Shown here one piece after another: positions 13,375 to 21,623 of a stretch of 37,404 bases of DNA; within the stretch, counting starts at the first letter, position 1, and every line of letters begins with the position of its first letter. Source of the DNA: Deltaproteobacteria bacterium (lineage in GTDB: Bacteria; Desulfobacterota; Binatia; UBA9968). The notes under the pieces were generated by a model. That model ran no database searches, was not told the DNA's origin, and saw nothing but the letters and a program-made list of their open reading frames with translations. The position numbers were made by a program, and so were the translations under genes. The stretch is from NCBI GenBank assembly GCA_030688735.1, contig JAUYJC010000462.1, positions 1 through 37,404 on the forward strand, written 5' to 3'.

Positions 13375-13868
13375 ACGGCCACCGTCGTTCCCGCCGCGAC
13401 ATCCTTGCCCTCGTCGACGAGAAAATTGTCGCCGCCCAAATGCTTCACTTCGAGCCACGGCAGTCCTTTGGGCGCCGGCCCTTTCAACACGGCACCGTCT
13501 TTGGCGAATCTCGATCCGTGGCAGGGACAGTCAAAACCGTCGTCGGTGGCTTTGACGATGCAGCCCAGGTGCGTGCAAATTAGGGAGATCGCATGGACCT
13601 GGGCGCCGTCCTTGTACACGGCGACCGATCTACCCGCGGGCACGAACGGGTGGCCGGACACCAAGGAGCCGGGCAAGGTAATCTTAAATTTTTTCGACGG
13701 CGACGGGAGCACCGCGGCTTTCGGCAGACGCATCGCGCCGAGAAAGCCGAACAGCAGAGCCGCGCCAGCCGACCACCAGGCGGCAAGTCCGAGGAAATCC
13801 CGCCGCGGCATCGCTTCGGGCTCGAGCCGCGATCGCGCGGCTGCGGCGGGTTTAGCATCGATCGTCAT
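13371..13868 (-). CDS. Rieske [2Fe-2S] protein
   Basis: This 165-residue protein has both Rieske boxes, C98-T-H100-L-G-C103 and C114-P-C116-H117-G-S, and a single N-terminal membrane anchor preceded by a twin-arginine motif (PRRDFLGLAAWW). This matches Tat-inserted Rieske subunits of bc1/b6f complexes, which take an electron from quinol at the Qo site. The start at 13868 has GGAGGAG close upstream and overlaps the flavoprotein stop. With the adjacent cytochrome b it forms the quinol-oxidising (or, in reverse, quinone-reducing) module. It is short but complete for the family. Confidence 0.92.
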   Translation of the reverse strand: MTIDAKPAAAARSRLEPEAMPRRDFLGLAAWWSAGAALLFGFLGAMRLPKAAVLPSPSKKFKITLPGSLVSGHPFVPAGRSVAVYKDGAQVHAISLICTHLGCIVKATDDGFDCPCHGSRFAKDGAVLKGPAPKGLPWLEVKHLGGDNFLVDEGKDVAAGTTVAV

Positions 13869-15802
13869 GCGCTCCTCCACTCGGTTTGAAAGCTCACTCG
13901 TTCCATTGCAATGGCGTCCGCTGGACAACGCTCGACGCACAGCGCGCAGCGAATGCAGCGGTCCTCGTCTTTTAGAATCGCCGAGTTTTGTTCCAGATCG
14001 AAATCGTCGCCCAGTTGCGCGGAGAACAGCGTGTCGAGGTCCGGGGTTGGCGCGAGCCCCGATATCGGCACGATTTTCAGGCACAGCGTCGGGCAGACGT
14101 CGACGCAGCCGCCGCACAGGATGCAGCGGTTGCCGTCGAAGACCGGCGTCACGCCGCAATCGAGGCAGCGCGAGGCTTCACGCATCGCTTCGTCTCCTGC
14201 TAGGCATTTTTCCACCGACGCCCTCGGATCGTGCAACCGCTTTTCGGGTTCCAAGGCCGCCAGTTCGACCCGCCGAATATGCTCATAGCCGCCCTCGCGC
14301 CGGTAACGGTCCAGGCGAATGAAGCTCATGAGAGTTTCAGGATGAAGCGTTCGTCCGGTCACATAGGCGTACACCGAGCGCGCCGCCTTCTTGCCGGAGG
14401 CGACGGCATCGATCAAAAGCTTCGGTCCATAGGCCAGATCGCCCGCTACGAAGACCCCCTTAGCGGAAGTCATCAACGTCGTCGCATCGACCTTGGGCCA
14501 GCCGGGGCGAAACTGCTCCACGTCGGCGCCGCCTTGTTCCAAAAACGAAAGGTCGGTCGCTTGACCTGCTGCGATCAAGACCGTGCCGCAGTCCAGTGTC
14601 TGGCGGTCGGCTTCGTCGAATTGCGGCGCGAAGCGGCGCTCTGCGTCATAGACGCGCAGGCAGCGTTTGATTTCGAGTCCCGTGACCGCTCCCTGGTCCG
14701 AGCGCCGAATCGCGACCGGGCCCCAGCCGGAGATCCGCTCGACTCCTTCTTCTTCCCCTTCGCGGATCTCGACGGTATCGGCCGGCATTTCTTCCAAAGT
14801 TTCAAGGGAAACTAACCGCACCCGCCGCGTGCCGGCCAGACGGGCCGCCACGCGCGCAGTGTCATACGCCGCTTGGCGCACCACGGTGCGCGCGACGTCA
14901 TAGGCAACGTTGCCGCCGCCGATCACGACCACATCCGATCCCAGAGCCAAACTCTCGCCGAGGGCCACCGCGCGCAGGAAATCTACGCCGCCGAAGACGC
15001 CGGGGCCCTGCTCGCCGGGGAGGCCGAGAGCCCGGGGCCGCTTCGCTCCGACGGCGATGATCACGGCGGCGAAGTCATCGCGCAGAGACTGAAAGGACAG
15101 GTCGCGGCCGATTTTTGTCGCGCAACGAATCTCGACGCCGAGAGCCTCGATCACGGCAACTTCGCGCCGGATCAGTTCGCGCGGCAGACGGTACTCGGGG
15201 ACCCCCACGGCGAGCATGCCCGCAGCCACCGGCTCCAACTCGAATACCACGGGCTTGAACCCAAGCAGCGCGAGATCATGGGCCGCGCTGAGACCGGCCG
15301 GACCGGAGCCGATGATCGCAACCCGCTCACCCTGCGCCGGCACGAAGGTTCCTCGAACGGCGGCATGGAGCAACGACGCCATCTCTTCGGCATCCGCCGC
15401 CACCGCCGGCAATTGGCCGCGCAAGGTTGCCAAAATGTTTTCCACAGGCCGCGCCTCAGGGCCATAGGACTCGCAGACGAAACGCTTGAGCGCGCGGATC
15501 GCAATCGGCCGGTCAATGGCGACGAAAGAACCGTCGGCGTCGGTGCGGGGGATTTTCCCCCTGCGGCAGGAAGACTCGCAGGGAGCGCCGCAAACCCGGC
15601 CGCAGATCGAGGCGAAAGGATTGGGCCCACGCGCAATGAGATAAGCCCGTTCGAAATCTCCGTCGGCGATGGCGCGCACGTAACCGCGGGCGTCGGTGTG
15701 GACCGGGCAGGCGACTTGGCAGGCGATCAAATTCTTATGATGATCGCCGGACGGCAATTCGACGCGCATTTGATCTTGTAACATTTGACCTTCAAGCGTC
15801 AT
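13865..15802 (-). CDS. GltD-like NAD(P)H/FAD oxidoreductase with extra ferredoxin domain
   Basis: This 645-residue cytoplasmic flavoprotein resembles the small subunit of glutamate synthase. An N-terminal Fe-S domain (C28, C32, C67, C71, C75, C79; CQVACPVHTD, CGRVCGAPCESSC) is followed by an FAD site (AIIGSGPAGLSAA at 162-174) and an NAD(P) site (VVVIGGGNVAYD, about 291-302). A C-terminal double [4Fe-4S] ferredoxin has CILCGGCVDVCP near 560 and CIRCALCVERCP near 616. No glutamate synthase large subunit is present. Its operon position ahead of Rieske and cytochrome b suggests electron exchange between NAD(P)H and the quinone/cytochrome b module. Anammox bacteria are reported to carry bc complexes with a flavoprotein partner, a useful comparison. 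Confidence 0.85.
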   Translation of the reverse strand: MTLEGQMLQDQMRVELPSGDHHKNLIACQVACPVHTDARGYVRAIADGDFERAYLIARGPNPFASICGRVCGAPCESSCRRGKIPRTDADGSFVAIDRPIAIRALKRFVCESYGPEARPVENILATLRGQLPAVAADAEEMASLLHAAVRGTFVPAQGERVAIIGSGPAGLSAAHDLALLGFKPVVFELEPVAAGMLAVGVPEYRLPRELIRREVAVIEALGVEIRCATKIGRDLSFQSLRDDFAAVIIAVGAKRPRALGLPGEQGPGVFGGVDFLRAVALGESLALGSDVVVIGGGNVAYDVARTVVRQAAYDTARVAARLAGTRRVRLVSLETLEEMPADTVEIREGEEEGVERISGWGPVAIRRSDQGAVTGLEIKRCLRVYDAERRFAPQFDEADRQTLDCGTVLIAAGQATDLSFLEQGGADVEQFRPGWPKVDATTLMTSAKGVFVAGDLAYGPKLLIDAVASGKKAARSVYAYVTGRTLHPETLMSFIRLDRYRREGGYEHIRRVELAALEPEKRLHDPRASVEKCLAGDEAMREASRCLDCGVTPVFDGNRCILCGGCVDVCPTLCLKIVPISGLAPTPDLDTLFSAQLGDDFDLEQNSAILKDEDRCIRCALCVERCPADAIAMERVSFQTEWRSA

Positions 15803-15840
15803 CTCAGACCTTTGCCGTTAGACTCCCACGGCTCATGCGG

Positions 15841-16254
15841 TCATTTGGCCGCGTCGCGGGCCAAATCCGCCAACGTTGTTCGCTCCATGAGATCGCCGAT
15901 GGCCCGCTCACGGACCTTTTTCCAGCGGGAGTGCATCGGGCAGGGTTTTGCATCCGCGCAGCGATCGCTCCAGAAGATACAACGATCGAAAAGATCCGCA
16001 CCTTCCACCGCCACGAAAATCTCCTTCGTTTTGATATCCTTAGGTTTTCGCGCCAGCGCATAACCACGCACCGCGCCGCGAGAAGAAACCACCAAACCGC
16101 CGCGCGTCAGCTTTTGAAAAATCTTGGCAAGAAAGCTCTCAGGCACGCGCCGCGACCGGGCAATGTCCCGTAGCAGCATCACCGTGCCGACCGGCTTCGC
16201 CGCAAGGACCAGCAACCCGTCGATGGCGTATAAGCTTTGCCGACCGAGTTTCAT
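15841..16254 (-). CDS. Rrf2-family transcription regulator with three-cysteine sensor motif
   Basis: This 137-residue winged-helix regulator is of the IscR/NsrR/RirA group. The HTH lies in residues 25-60 (LLRDIARSRRVPESFLAKIFQKLTRGGLV) and the conserved wing contains SSRGAVRGYAL. Three cysteines (C92, C99, C105; CX6CX5C) match the position of the Fe-S ligands of NsrR/IscR, so it probably senses nitric oxide, oxygen or Fe-S status. The start at 16254 was chosen because family alignment begins at MKLGRQSLYAIDGL; upstream residues come from a repeat. It lies 38 nt upstream of the flavoprotein gene on the same strand and is likely the operon's own regulator. Confidence 0.86.
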   Translation of the reverse strand: MKLGRQSLYAIDGLLVLAAKPVGTVMLLRDIARSRRVPESFLAKIFQKLTRGGLVVSSRGAVRGYALARKPKDIKTKEIFVAVEGADLFDRCIFWSDRCADAKPCPMHSRWKKVRERAIGDLMERTTLADLARDAAK

Positions 16255-16261
16255 TTTCGCC

Positions 16262-16378
16262 GGCTCAGAGTGGAGCCCCACGGGCAAGCCCGTGGCACCT
16301 TCTACTACGCCCTTGGGGCGAAATCCTGAGCGAGAGCCCTCGGCCAAGGCCGGAGCTCGAGTCGAAGGGTCAAAAGAC
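16262..16378. repeat. Dispersed repeat with perfect 8-bp hairpin
   Basis: A perfect inverted repeat CCACGGGC-AA-GCCCGTGG occupies 16278-16295. The remainder, read on the minus strand, contains CCCTTCGACTC and GCTCAGGAT separated by a short palindromic insert (CGGCCTTGGCCG). The same CCTTCGACT..GCTCAGGA core recurs at about 1399-1422 and in the second MITE copy. It abuts the start of the Rrf2 gene and may affect its 5' leader. Confidence 0.55.
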
Positions 16379-16423
16379 TAACTCGCTCCGTTGAGCCTGG
16401 AGGCAAAATCAATACCAAGACTC

Positions 16424-16439
16424 GGAATTCAAGAATTCC
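16424..16439. promoter_or_regulatory. Candidate operator: perfect 7-bp inverted repeat
   Basis: GGAATTC and GAATTCC are separated by AA, 170 bp upstream of the Rrf2 start. Rrf2 regulators bind AT-rich dyads, so this is a possible autoregulatory site. A second copy was not found, and chance occurrence cannot be excluded. Confidence 0.25.
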
Positions 16440-16739
16440 AAACCTTCACGAGATTCGTTGCCGGAAACTTTTCCGATCGGTAGGAATAAAATCGCGGCTT
16501 TCTTCTCAAATCAGCGAAGAGGGGTTACGACGGCAAAATCACCCATCTGCACGGCCGGTGTAGATTCGGAAGGTTTTATTGCCTCACTATTGAAAGGATT
16601 TCGAAATTCTCCCGGCATCGAAAGCTCCTTGTGGTGCCCAGTCCTCGACCCAACCTATTCTGATAACGCGCAGGGTCATTAAATTCTGCGCCGCTGAGAG
16701 TACCAAATTCGCTTGAGCCCGGATCCCTCCCCTTTTTAA

Positions 16740-16967
16740 CCCGAATTCCGCAGTTGAACATGCGCGAGGGGCGAGCCTGGAGCGGCGAAGACACCCAGGG
16801 GTGCTGTTTCAAAGTCTTTTCTGCCGCTTGGCACGACGCCTTATTACTCCGACTAAATTCGCACAGCAGCGAGATCTGTCCTTAGCTCAGGGGTAGAAAA
16901 GCATTGTCTTCGTTGCACAAGGTTTGCCCCTCGCTCACAGCGTCACTTTCCTACTGCGGAATCCGGG
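16740..16967 (+). mobile_element. MITE-like element, copy 1 (228 bp)
   Basis: The ends are inverted repeats (CCCGAATTCCGCAGT at the left; ACTGCGGAATCCGGG at the right, one mismatch). The element is flanked by a 5-bp direct repeat TTTAA (16735-16739 and 16968-16972), a target-site duplication. It has no transposase ORF. About 90% of its length matches the element at 33251-33502, which has its own different target duplication. It is therefore a non-autonomous element mobilised in trans; the parental transposon is not in the window. Confidence 0.85.
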
Positions 16968-17133
16968 TTTAAAGTTTCAATAGTGTATTTTTGAAATTTA
17001 CCCAACACTCCTTGGCTCAGGGGTGACTCCAAACGGCTTTTGCGCAAATAATCGTGTTGACTATTTCACAGAGATCGAGGTAGAGGTGGCACGATGCTGG
17101 TCGAGTCGCGCCTCTCAATCAAGGAGACACACC

Positions 17134-18151
17134 ATGTTAGTACCGAAAAAACTCCGGGGATGGATCATCATCGCCGCGAGCATCGTGAATGGTCTTCTTT
17201 CCGTTTCTGGGCGAGCAGACGAAAAACTGTTGGTAGCCTATGGCGGTCACAACGAGAATGTCGCCCCCATGTGGGTGGGAATCGAAAAGGGTACGTTCAA
17301 AAGGTACGGCCTTGACGTAAGCATGCTCCAGGTCCGCAGCGGGCCGATGATCCTGGCCACTCTAGCATCGGGGGAGCGTACAGGTAACCTGGCCTGCGTC
17401 TTCTAGCGTGCTGAGTGCGGCTTCCGCAGGACTGAAGGTAGTTTGTGTTGCGTCTCCTAATAATAAGATACCTCGTGAGTTGATAGTGCGAAAGGAAATA
17501 AAGTCGTTTGAGGAGCTCCGGGGCAAAGTCATCGGCGTGCAGAGTATTGGCGGAGGCTTTTGGCTGCAAACCTTGATTGTTCTGGACAATATCGGCCTGG
17601 ACCCGGAAAAGTACCAGTTGAAAATGAGGGTCGTCGGGGACACAGCGACCATTACTCAGGCCCTTATATCAGGAAACGTTGACGCAGCCGTCTTGCCCTA
17701 TAGCTTCAGCAGTATGGCAAAAAGAGCGGGATATCGCTCGCTGGTGGACAGCGGGGAACTCAAGGCCCCTTATCAGGGTTCCGGCCTCTGCGCTCAAAGG
17801 GAGGCGATCGCAAATTCGCCGAATCTTATCATGGGCCTGGTCAAAGGAATGATCGAGGCTGTGCTGCTAATTCACGACCCGAGTTACAAGCAAGATGTCA
17901 TGGAAATTCTGAAGAAGAATCTTCGACTCGCTAAGGCGGATGACGTCGAATCATCTTATAAGGTGCTGCACACCCAGACCACCCTCGATGTGGCTCCCAG
18001 CTTGCCTGCTTGGAAAGTTCAACAGAGGATTGTAGCCCGTGTGAACCCGCGGGTTGGGCAGGTGGACATGGAGCAGGTGCTCGACGGGAGTTTTGTGCGG
18101 AGCCTGGAAGAGAGCGGGTTTTTGCCGGAAGCGGGAAGAAGGTTGAGGTGA
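17134..18151 (+). pseudogene. NMT1/THI5-type solute-binding protein, frameshifted
   Basis: The first part (17134-17406) has AAGGAG 7 nt before the ATG, a signal peptide (KKLRGWIIIAASIVNGLLS) and the family start LLVAYGGHNENVAPMWVGIEKG. It then runs to a stop after LASGE. The second part, in frame +1, continues the family fold (SVLSAASAGLKVV, PRELIVRKEIKSFEELRGKVIGVQ) to 18151. Removing one G from the five-G run at 17370-17374 restores LASGSVQVTWPASSSVLSAA, a natural joining. Intact it would be about 338 residues, a periplasmic ligand-binding protein. No permease or ATPase is adjacent. The shift may be real or a homopolymer sequencing error. Confidence 0.82.
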
Positions 18152-18381
18152 AATATTCAGCTCGGAAAAGATAGACAATAAAGTAATGCCCGGCTCGCAG
18201 CCCGCATGCCTTTAGGTGCCCCGGATGTTCCTCGCCCCCTGATCCTCGCCTCGACGCAAGCGTAGAAACGGCACCGAGAAGATTCGTAATCTCTGTGCAC
18301 TGTGCGTTTCGGGGGTGAAAAAGGATGTGGAGATCTCACGCGCCCCTTTTTTTGTTGCCGATTTTTCGTTAATCCTAGCCC

Positions 18382-19053
18382 ATGGCGGAAAAATTCAGCG
18401 CTCGGCTCAGACGCCGCGCGGGGCGAATCTGGCGTGCCATCGACGGGCATCCGTTTCTCCGCGAGCTGCACGCCGGGACCTTACCGATGAACCGCTTCAC
18501 TTATTTTATCTTGCAGGATTACGTCTACCTGCTCGACTTCGCGCAGGTGCTCTGTCAGGGCGGCGCCAAGTCGCCAGATCTCGAAACCCTGGAATTGTTT
18601 TGCCGTCACGCCCTCGGCGCGGTCGAGGTGGAGCGCAGTTTTCACGCCAGCTTCGGCAAGACTCTCGGCTTGTCGCGCCGCCAGTTGGATGCGGTGCCCG
18701 AGGGCCCGATCACGCGGGCGTATATCGGACACTTGCAGTCGGTGGCGCGCGGCGGCAGCCTGGACGAGCTTGTCGCGGCGGTGCTTCCTTGTTATTGGAT
18801 CTATGGCGAGATCGGCCGGCGCTTGTATAAAAACCGCCCGCGCAAGCCAAAGCTCTACCGGCAGTGGATCGAGACCTACGCTTCAGAGACTTTTTGGCAG
18901 CCCGTGCGCGAACAAATTCGGCTGATGGATCGACTCGGGGCCGCGGCGAACAGCCGCGCGAAGAAACTCATGACCGAGCATTTCATTTTAAGCAGCCGCT
19001 ACGAGTTCATGTTCTGGGAGCAGGCCTACCGCTTAGATCATTGGCCGGTTTAG
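18382..19053 (+). CDS. TenA/PqqC-family protein (thiaminase II-like)
   Basis: This 223-residue all-helical protein has features of TenA: Cys137 in LPCYWIYGEIG (catalytic Cys region), Glu213 in FMFWEQAY (general acid/base region) and the early GHPFLRELHAGTLP segment. TenA hydrolyses aminopyrimidine precursors in thiamine salvage. No clear Shine-Dalgarno precedes the ATG at 18382, but the family alignment supports it. The upstream NMT1/THI5-type binding protein would fit pyrimidine-precursor uptake, although it is frameshifted. Family members also include heme-oxygenase-like proteins of other function. Confidence 0.8.
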   Translation: MAEKFSARLRRRAGRIWRAIDGHPFLRELHAGTLPMNRFTYFILQDYVYLLDFAQVLCQGGAKSPDLETLELFCRHALGAVEVERSFHASFGKTLGLSRRQLDAVPEGPITRAYIGHLQSVARGGSLDELVAAVLPCYWIYGEIGRRLYKNRPRKPKLYRQWIETYASETFWQPVREQIRLMDRLGAAANSRAKKLMTEHFILSSRYEFMFWEQAYRLDHWPV

Positions 19054-19179
19054 AATTTTGTTCAAGCCGTTCCAGCCGTTCAAAAGGTTCCAGTCGTCAA
19101 AAAGCAAGCTCTCGGTTCTTAGAACACCATTTAGATTCAGTTTTTTAGCAACCCGCGGAATTCCGCCTAAATCGAGCCG

Positions 19180-19548
19180 TCATCCAGCCGAACCTCTTCG
19201 GTGGCGCGCTGCGCCCATGTGGCCCAGTCCGATCGTCAGAAGTCCGAGCAGGAGATGGATCACCCGGATCACCCAGTGAAGATCGCCGATCATCAGCGAC
19301 GCCTGGTTCATACCGATGACGACTATGAGGGCGCCGACGACGAGGGCGCAGATGGCGAGCGTCCAGCTGCCGCCTTTGGCAAAGGCCTGACCGATGCCGA
19401 TAACCGAGAGCGCGCCGACCGCCAGAAGACCGAGGAGCATATGCATCGATATGAGATTCGAAGCTGTGCCGGCCCAAAAGAGCAGGCCTAGGACCAACGC
19501 GAGTAGTCCGGCGAAACTCAAAATGACGGTTGCGATACGAATCACCAT
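19180..19548 (-). CDS. Small four-helix membrane protein, unknown function
   Basis: This 122-residue protein consists of four hydrophobic helices (about residues 5-27, 33-52, 62-82 and 90-110) with short loops and a basic C-terminal tail (AARHRRGSAG). I do not recognise a named family; helical content with regularly placed His/Met in helices (SMHMLLG, RVIHLLLG) is visible. The ATG at 19548 starts right before the first helix, with AAGGGAG about 12 nt upstream. The longer upstream frame is polar and probably untranslated. It stands alone on the minus strand between plus-strand genes. Confidence 0.65.
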   Translation of the reverse strand: MVIRIATVILSFAGLLALVLGLLFWAGTASNLISMHMLLGLLAVGALSVIGIGQAFAKGGSWTLAICALVVGALIVVIGMNQASLMIGDLHWVIRVIHLLLGLLTIGLGHMGAARHRRGSAG

Positions 19549-19839
19549 TGCGATAAGACACTCCCTTGCGATTAGAATTTTACAGGATTGTAATTGGCCG
19601 CGACTTTGATGACAATCTTTCTTTTCGCTCTTTGCCGCCGCTTCGCCGACGATTCTCAATCAGCCTTCGGCGAGGTTGCCGCCACCTAAAAACGAGCTTT
19701 CCGGCCTGTCCTCGTGGGACTCCATCCTACAGGTTTCCTGCTAACATGCTATTTGCCGATTTCCCTTTGCCCTGCCATCTGTTGTATTTTCTTTTTCGCG
19801 GTTGTAATCGATTCTGAAGTTTAGGTGAAGGACGGGAAG

Positions 19840-21561
19840 ATGGCACAAGCAGCAACGAAAGATTGGGATCTAGAAGCGGATGTAATAGTTATTGGCTCCG
19901 GAGCGGCGGGGCTACCGGCGGCGATCAAGGCGGCCGACGGCGGGGCGTCGGTCATCGTGGTCGAAGCGAATTACGATGTCGGCGGCCACGCGATAATCAG
20001 CGGCGGCCATATGGCTCTGGGCGGCGGCACGAGCGCGCAGAAAAAATATCATATTCCCGATTCGCCGGACACGGTCTTCTCGGATCTGACCGATTGGTCG
20101 ATCGTCCAACCCAACGGTTGGCCCGATCACCGCTACAACGACCGGGCGGTGATACGCGCCTTCGCCGATCATTGCGCGCTGACCTTCGAATTCTTCCTCG
20201 CCAACGGCGTAGTGTTTACCGATAAAGCTCCCGACAACCAAGGCGCATCGACGACCGGCAACTCCGCGCCGCGCGAGAATCACGCCGTCTGGACCAAGAG
20301 CGCGGGATTGGAAAGTCCCAACGCAGCCAATGGCACCAGCGTAATTCGGCCGCTCGAGGCGAGTGCCCGCGCCAAGGGCGTGCGCTTTTTGATGAGCTAT
20401 AAAATGACCAGCCTTGTGCGGGAAGCCGGGCGCGTGAGCGGCATCAGCGCGCAGTACACGCCGAGAATCATACCGGGCGCAACGGCGCCGCTAAGGAGCT
20501 TTCGCTCGGACGGCAACATTGAAAGCACCAAGCCGGCGATGAGCCTGCGCGCGCATAAAGCCGTCATCATCGCCACCGGCGGCAGCACCAGCAATTTAAA
20601 TTTTCGCCGCATGTTCGACCCCAGATTGACCGCGGTGATTCAATGCGCCGGCGAGCCCTATAGCTATCAAGATGCCAGCGGCGAGCTCGCCGCGATGGCG
20701 CTCGGCGCCTCGCTCTGGGGTTTGGTCAACCAGACTCTGGAAAATGGCGCGACCCTGCGCGCCCAGCGCACCATCGGCCAGCAGCATAACTACATCGAGT
20801 GGAAGGTCGAAAACCCGATCTTTCCGCTGGCGCGCGCCACCGGCTTGAGCGTGAAGGATTGGCAGGACCTGATTTTGGTGAACCAAGTGGGCAAGCGATT
20901 CTATGACGAGACCAAGGGCGACCCGCCGCATGGTAGCATGGGCCACCAAATCGAACCTTGCACGCCCAACGACTATCGCAATAACGAAAACATCAAGTTC
21001 AACCCGACGAAGTATAACTTTACCAACGCGGCGTTGGCGATGAACGAGTATTCGGAGCCGCCGGACTATTCCCCCGGGCCGATCTGGGCGATCTTCGACG
21101 CCGACGCGGTCCAACGGGAAGGTTGGAAGGTTGCGCCACCGCATGTCGATCCCCAGGGCTATTTTTTTAGCTCGAACACGCTCGCAGGGCTGGCGGCCGC
21201 GATCGATAACGAATATCAAGCCAAGCCGATGAAGGGCGCGACGTTGCAAGCGACGGTGGAACGGTTCAACGCTTTCGTCGACTCGGGCGAGGACAAAGAT
21301 TTCGGCAAGCCGGCGCCCAAATACAAGATTCAAACGCCGCCCTTCTATGCTGCCTGGGGGATGCCGCTGGTGCACGACATGCGCGCCGGCCTCAGAATCA
21401 ACGCCCAGTGCCAGGTGATTGACATGAACGGTCAGATGATCCCAGGTCTCTACTGTGCCGGCGAGTCAGCCGGTGGATTCAACCAACATGGCATGGGCCG
21501 CTGCGCCACGCAGGGCTACATTGCCGGCATGAGCGCCGCGGCGGAACCGCGGCGGGAATAG
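19840..21561 (+). CDS. FAD-dependent dehydrogenase of fumarate reductase/ketosteroid dehydrogenase type
   Basis: This 573-residue flavoprotein has the dinucleotide-binding N-terminus (DVIVIGSGAAGLPAAIKAADGG, then VVEANYDVGGHA) and the second FAD block HKAVIIATGG near residue 250. The C-terminal signature PGLYCAGESAGGFNQHGMGRCATQGYIAG is typical of FAD_binding_2 enzymes. It probably reduces or oxidises a C-C double bond of an organic substrate. The start at 19840 was preferred over GTG 19825 because GAAGGA lies 7 nt before it. A class II aldolase-like gene follows after 62 nt and an Fe-S protein after that, suggesting one catabolic unit. The substrate is not apparent. Confidence 0.87.
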   Translation: MAQAATKDWDLEADVIVIGSGAAGLPAAIKAADGGASVIVVEANYDVGGHAIISGGHMALGGGTSAQKKYHIPDSPDTVFSDLTDWSIVQPNGWPDHRYNDRAVIRAFADHCALTFEFFLANGVVFTDKAPDNQGASTTGNSAPRENHAVWTKSAGLESPNAANGTSVIRPLEASARAKGVRFLMSYKMTSLVREAGRVSGISAQYTPRIIPGATAPLRSFRSDGNIESTKPAMSLRAHKAVIIATGGSTSNLNFRRMFDPRLTAVIQCAGEPYSYQDASGELAAMALGASLWGLVNQTLENGATLRAQRTIGQQHNYIEWKVENPIFPLARATGLSVKDWQDLILVNQVGKRFYDETKGDPPHGSMGHQIEPCTPNDYRNNENIKFNPTKYNFTNAALAMNEYSEPPDYSPGPIWAIFDADAVQREGWKVAPPHVDPQGYFFSSNTLAGLAAAIDNEYQAKPMKGATLQATVERFNAFVDSGEDKDFGKPAPKYKIQTPPFYAAWGMPLVHDMRAGLRINAQCQVIDMNGQMIPGLYCAGESAGGFNQHGMGRCATQGYIAGMSAAAEPRRE

Positions 21562-21623
21562 GTGCTTGCGGATTCTTTGACAAACGGACTTGCGTGGGCG
21601 TTAATCAATGAGGCAAAATTTAT

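Larger units (their letters stand above)
16255..17133. other. Gene-free divergent region carrying repeats and probable operon promoter
   Basis: About 880 bp separate the Rrf2 gene from the solute-binding gene on the other strand. No ORF here looks like a protein. It contains a dispersed repeat at 16262-16378, a perfect GGAATTC-AA-GAATTCC inverted repeat at 16424-16439, and a MITE-like element at 16740-16967. The promoter of the respiratory operon must lie here or the operon must be read from an unseen upstream site. I could not fix a -35/-10 pair with confidence. Confidence 0.5.

Noticed and set aside
13375-13458. N-terminal extension of the cytochrome b gene
   Set aside because: It overlaps the end of the Rieske gene, is Arg/Gly rich, and the ATG at 13374 is coupled to the Rieske stop.
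12046-14322. Plus-strand open frame of 758 codons
   Set aside because: It is antisense to the cytochrome b, Rieske and flavoprotein genes; its composition is that of a shadow frame in GC-rich DNA and it shows no domain.
14873-15781. Plus-strand open frame of 302 codons
   Set aside because: It is antisense to the flavoprotein gene and has His/Arg-rich shadow composition.
16882-16960. tRNA-like stretch TCCTTAGCTCAGGGGTAGAAAAGC inside MITE copy 1
   Set aside because: The D-arm text is suggestive but the D stem does not close, and no anticodon stem or T-arm (TTCGA loop) follows. The same text is part of the repeat in copy 2.
19061-19105. GTTCAAGCCGTTCC-type tandem text as a CRISPR array
   Set aside because: Units are short and irregular, without constant spacers; it belongs to the dispersed GTTCAA repeat family.
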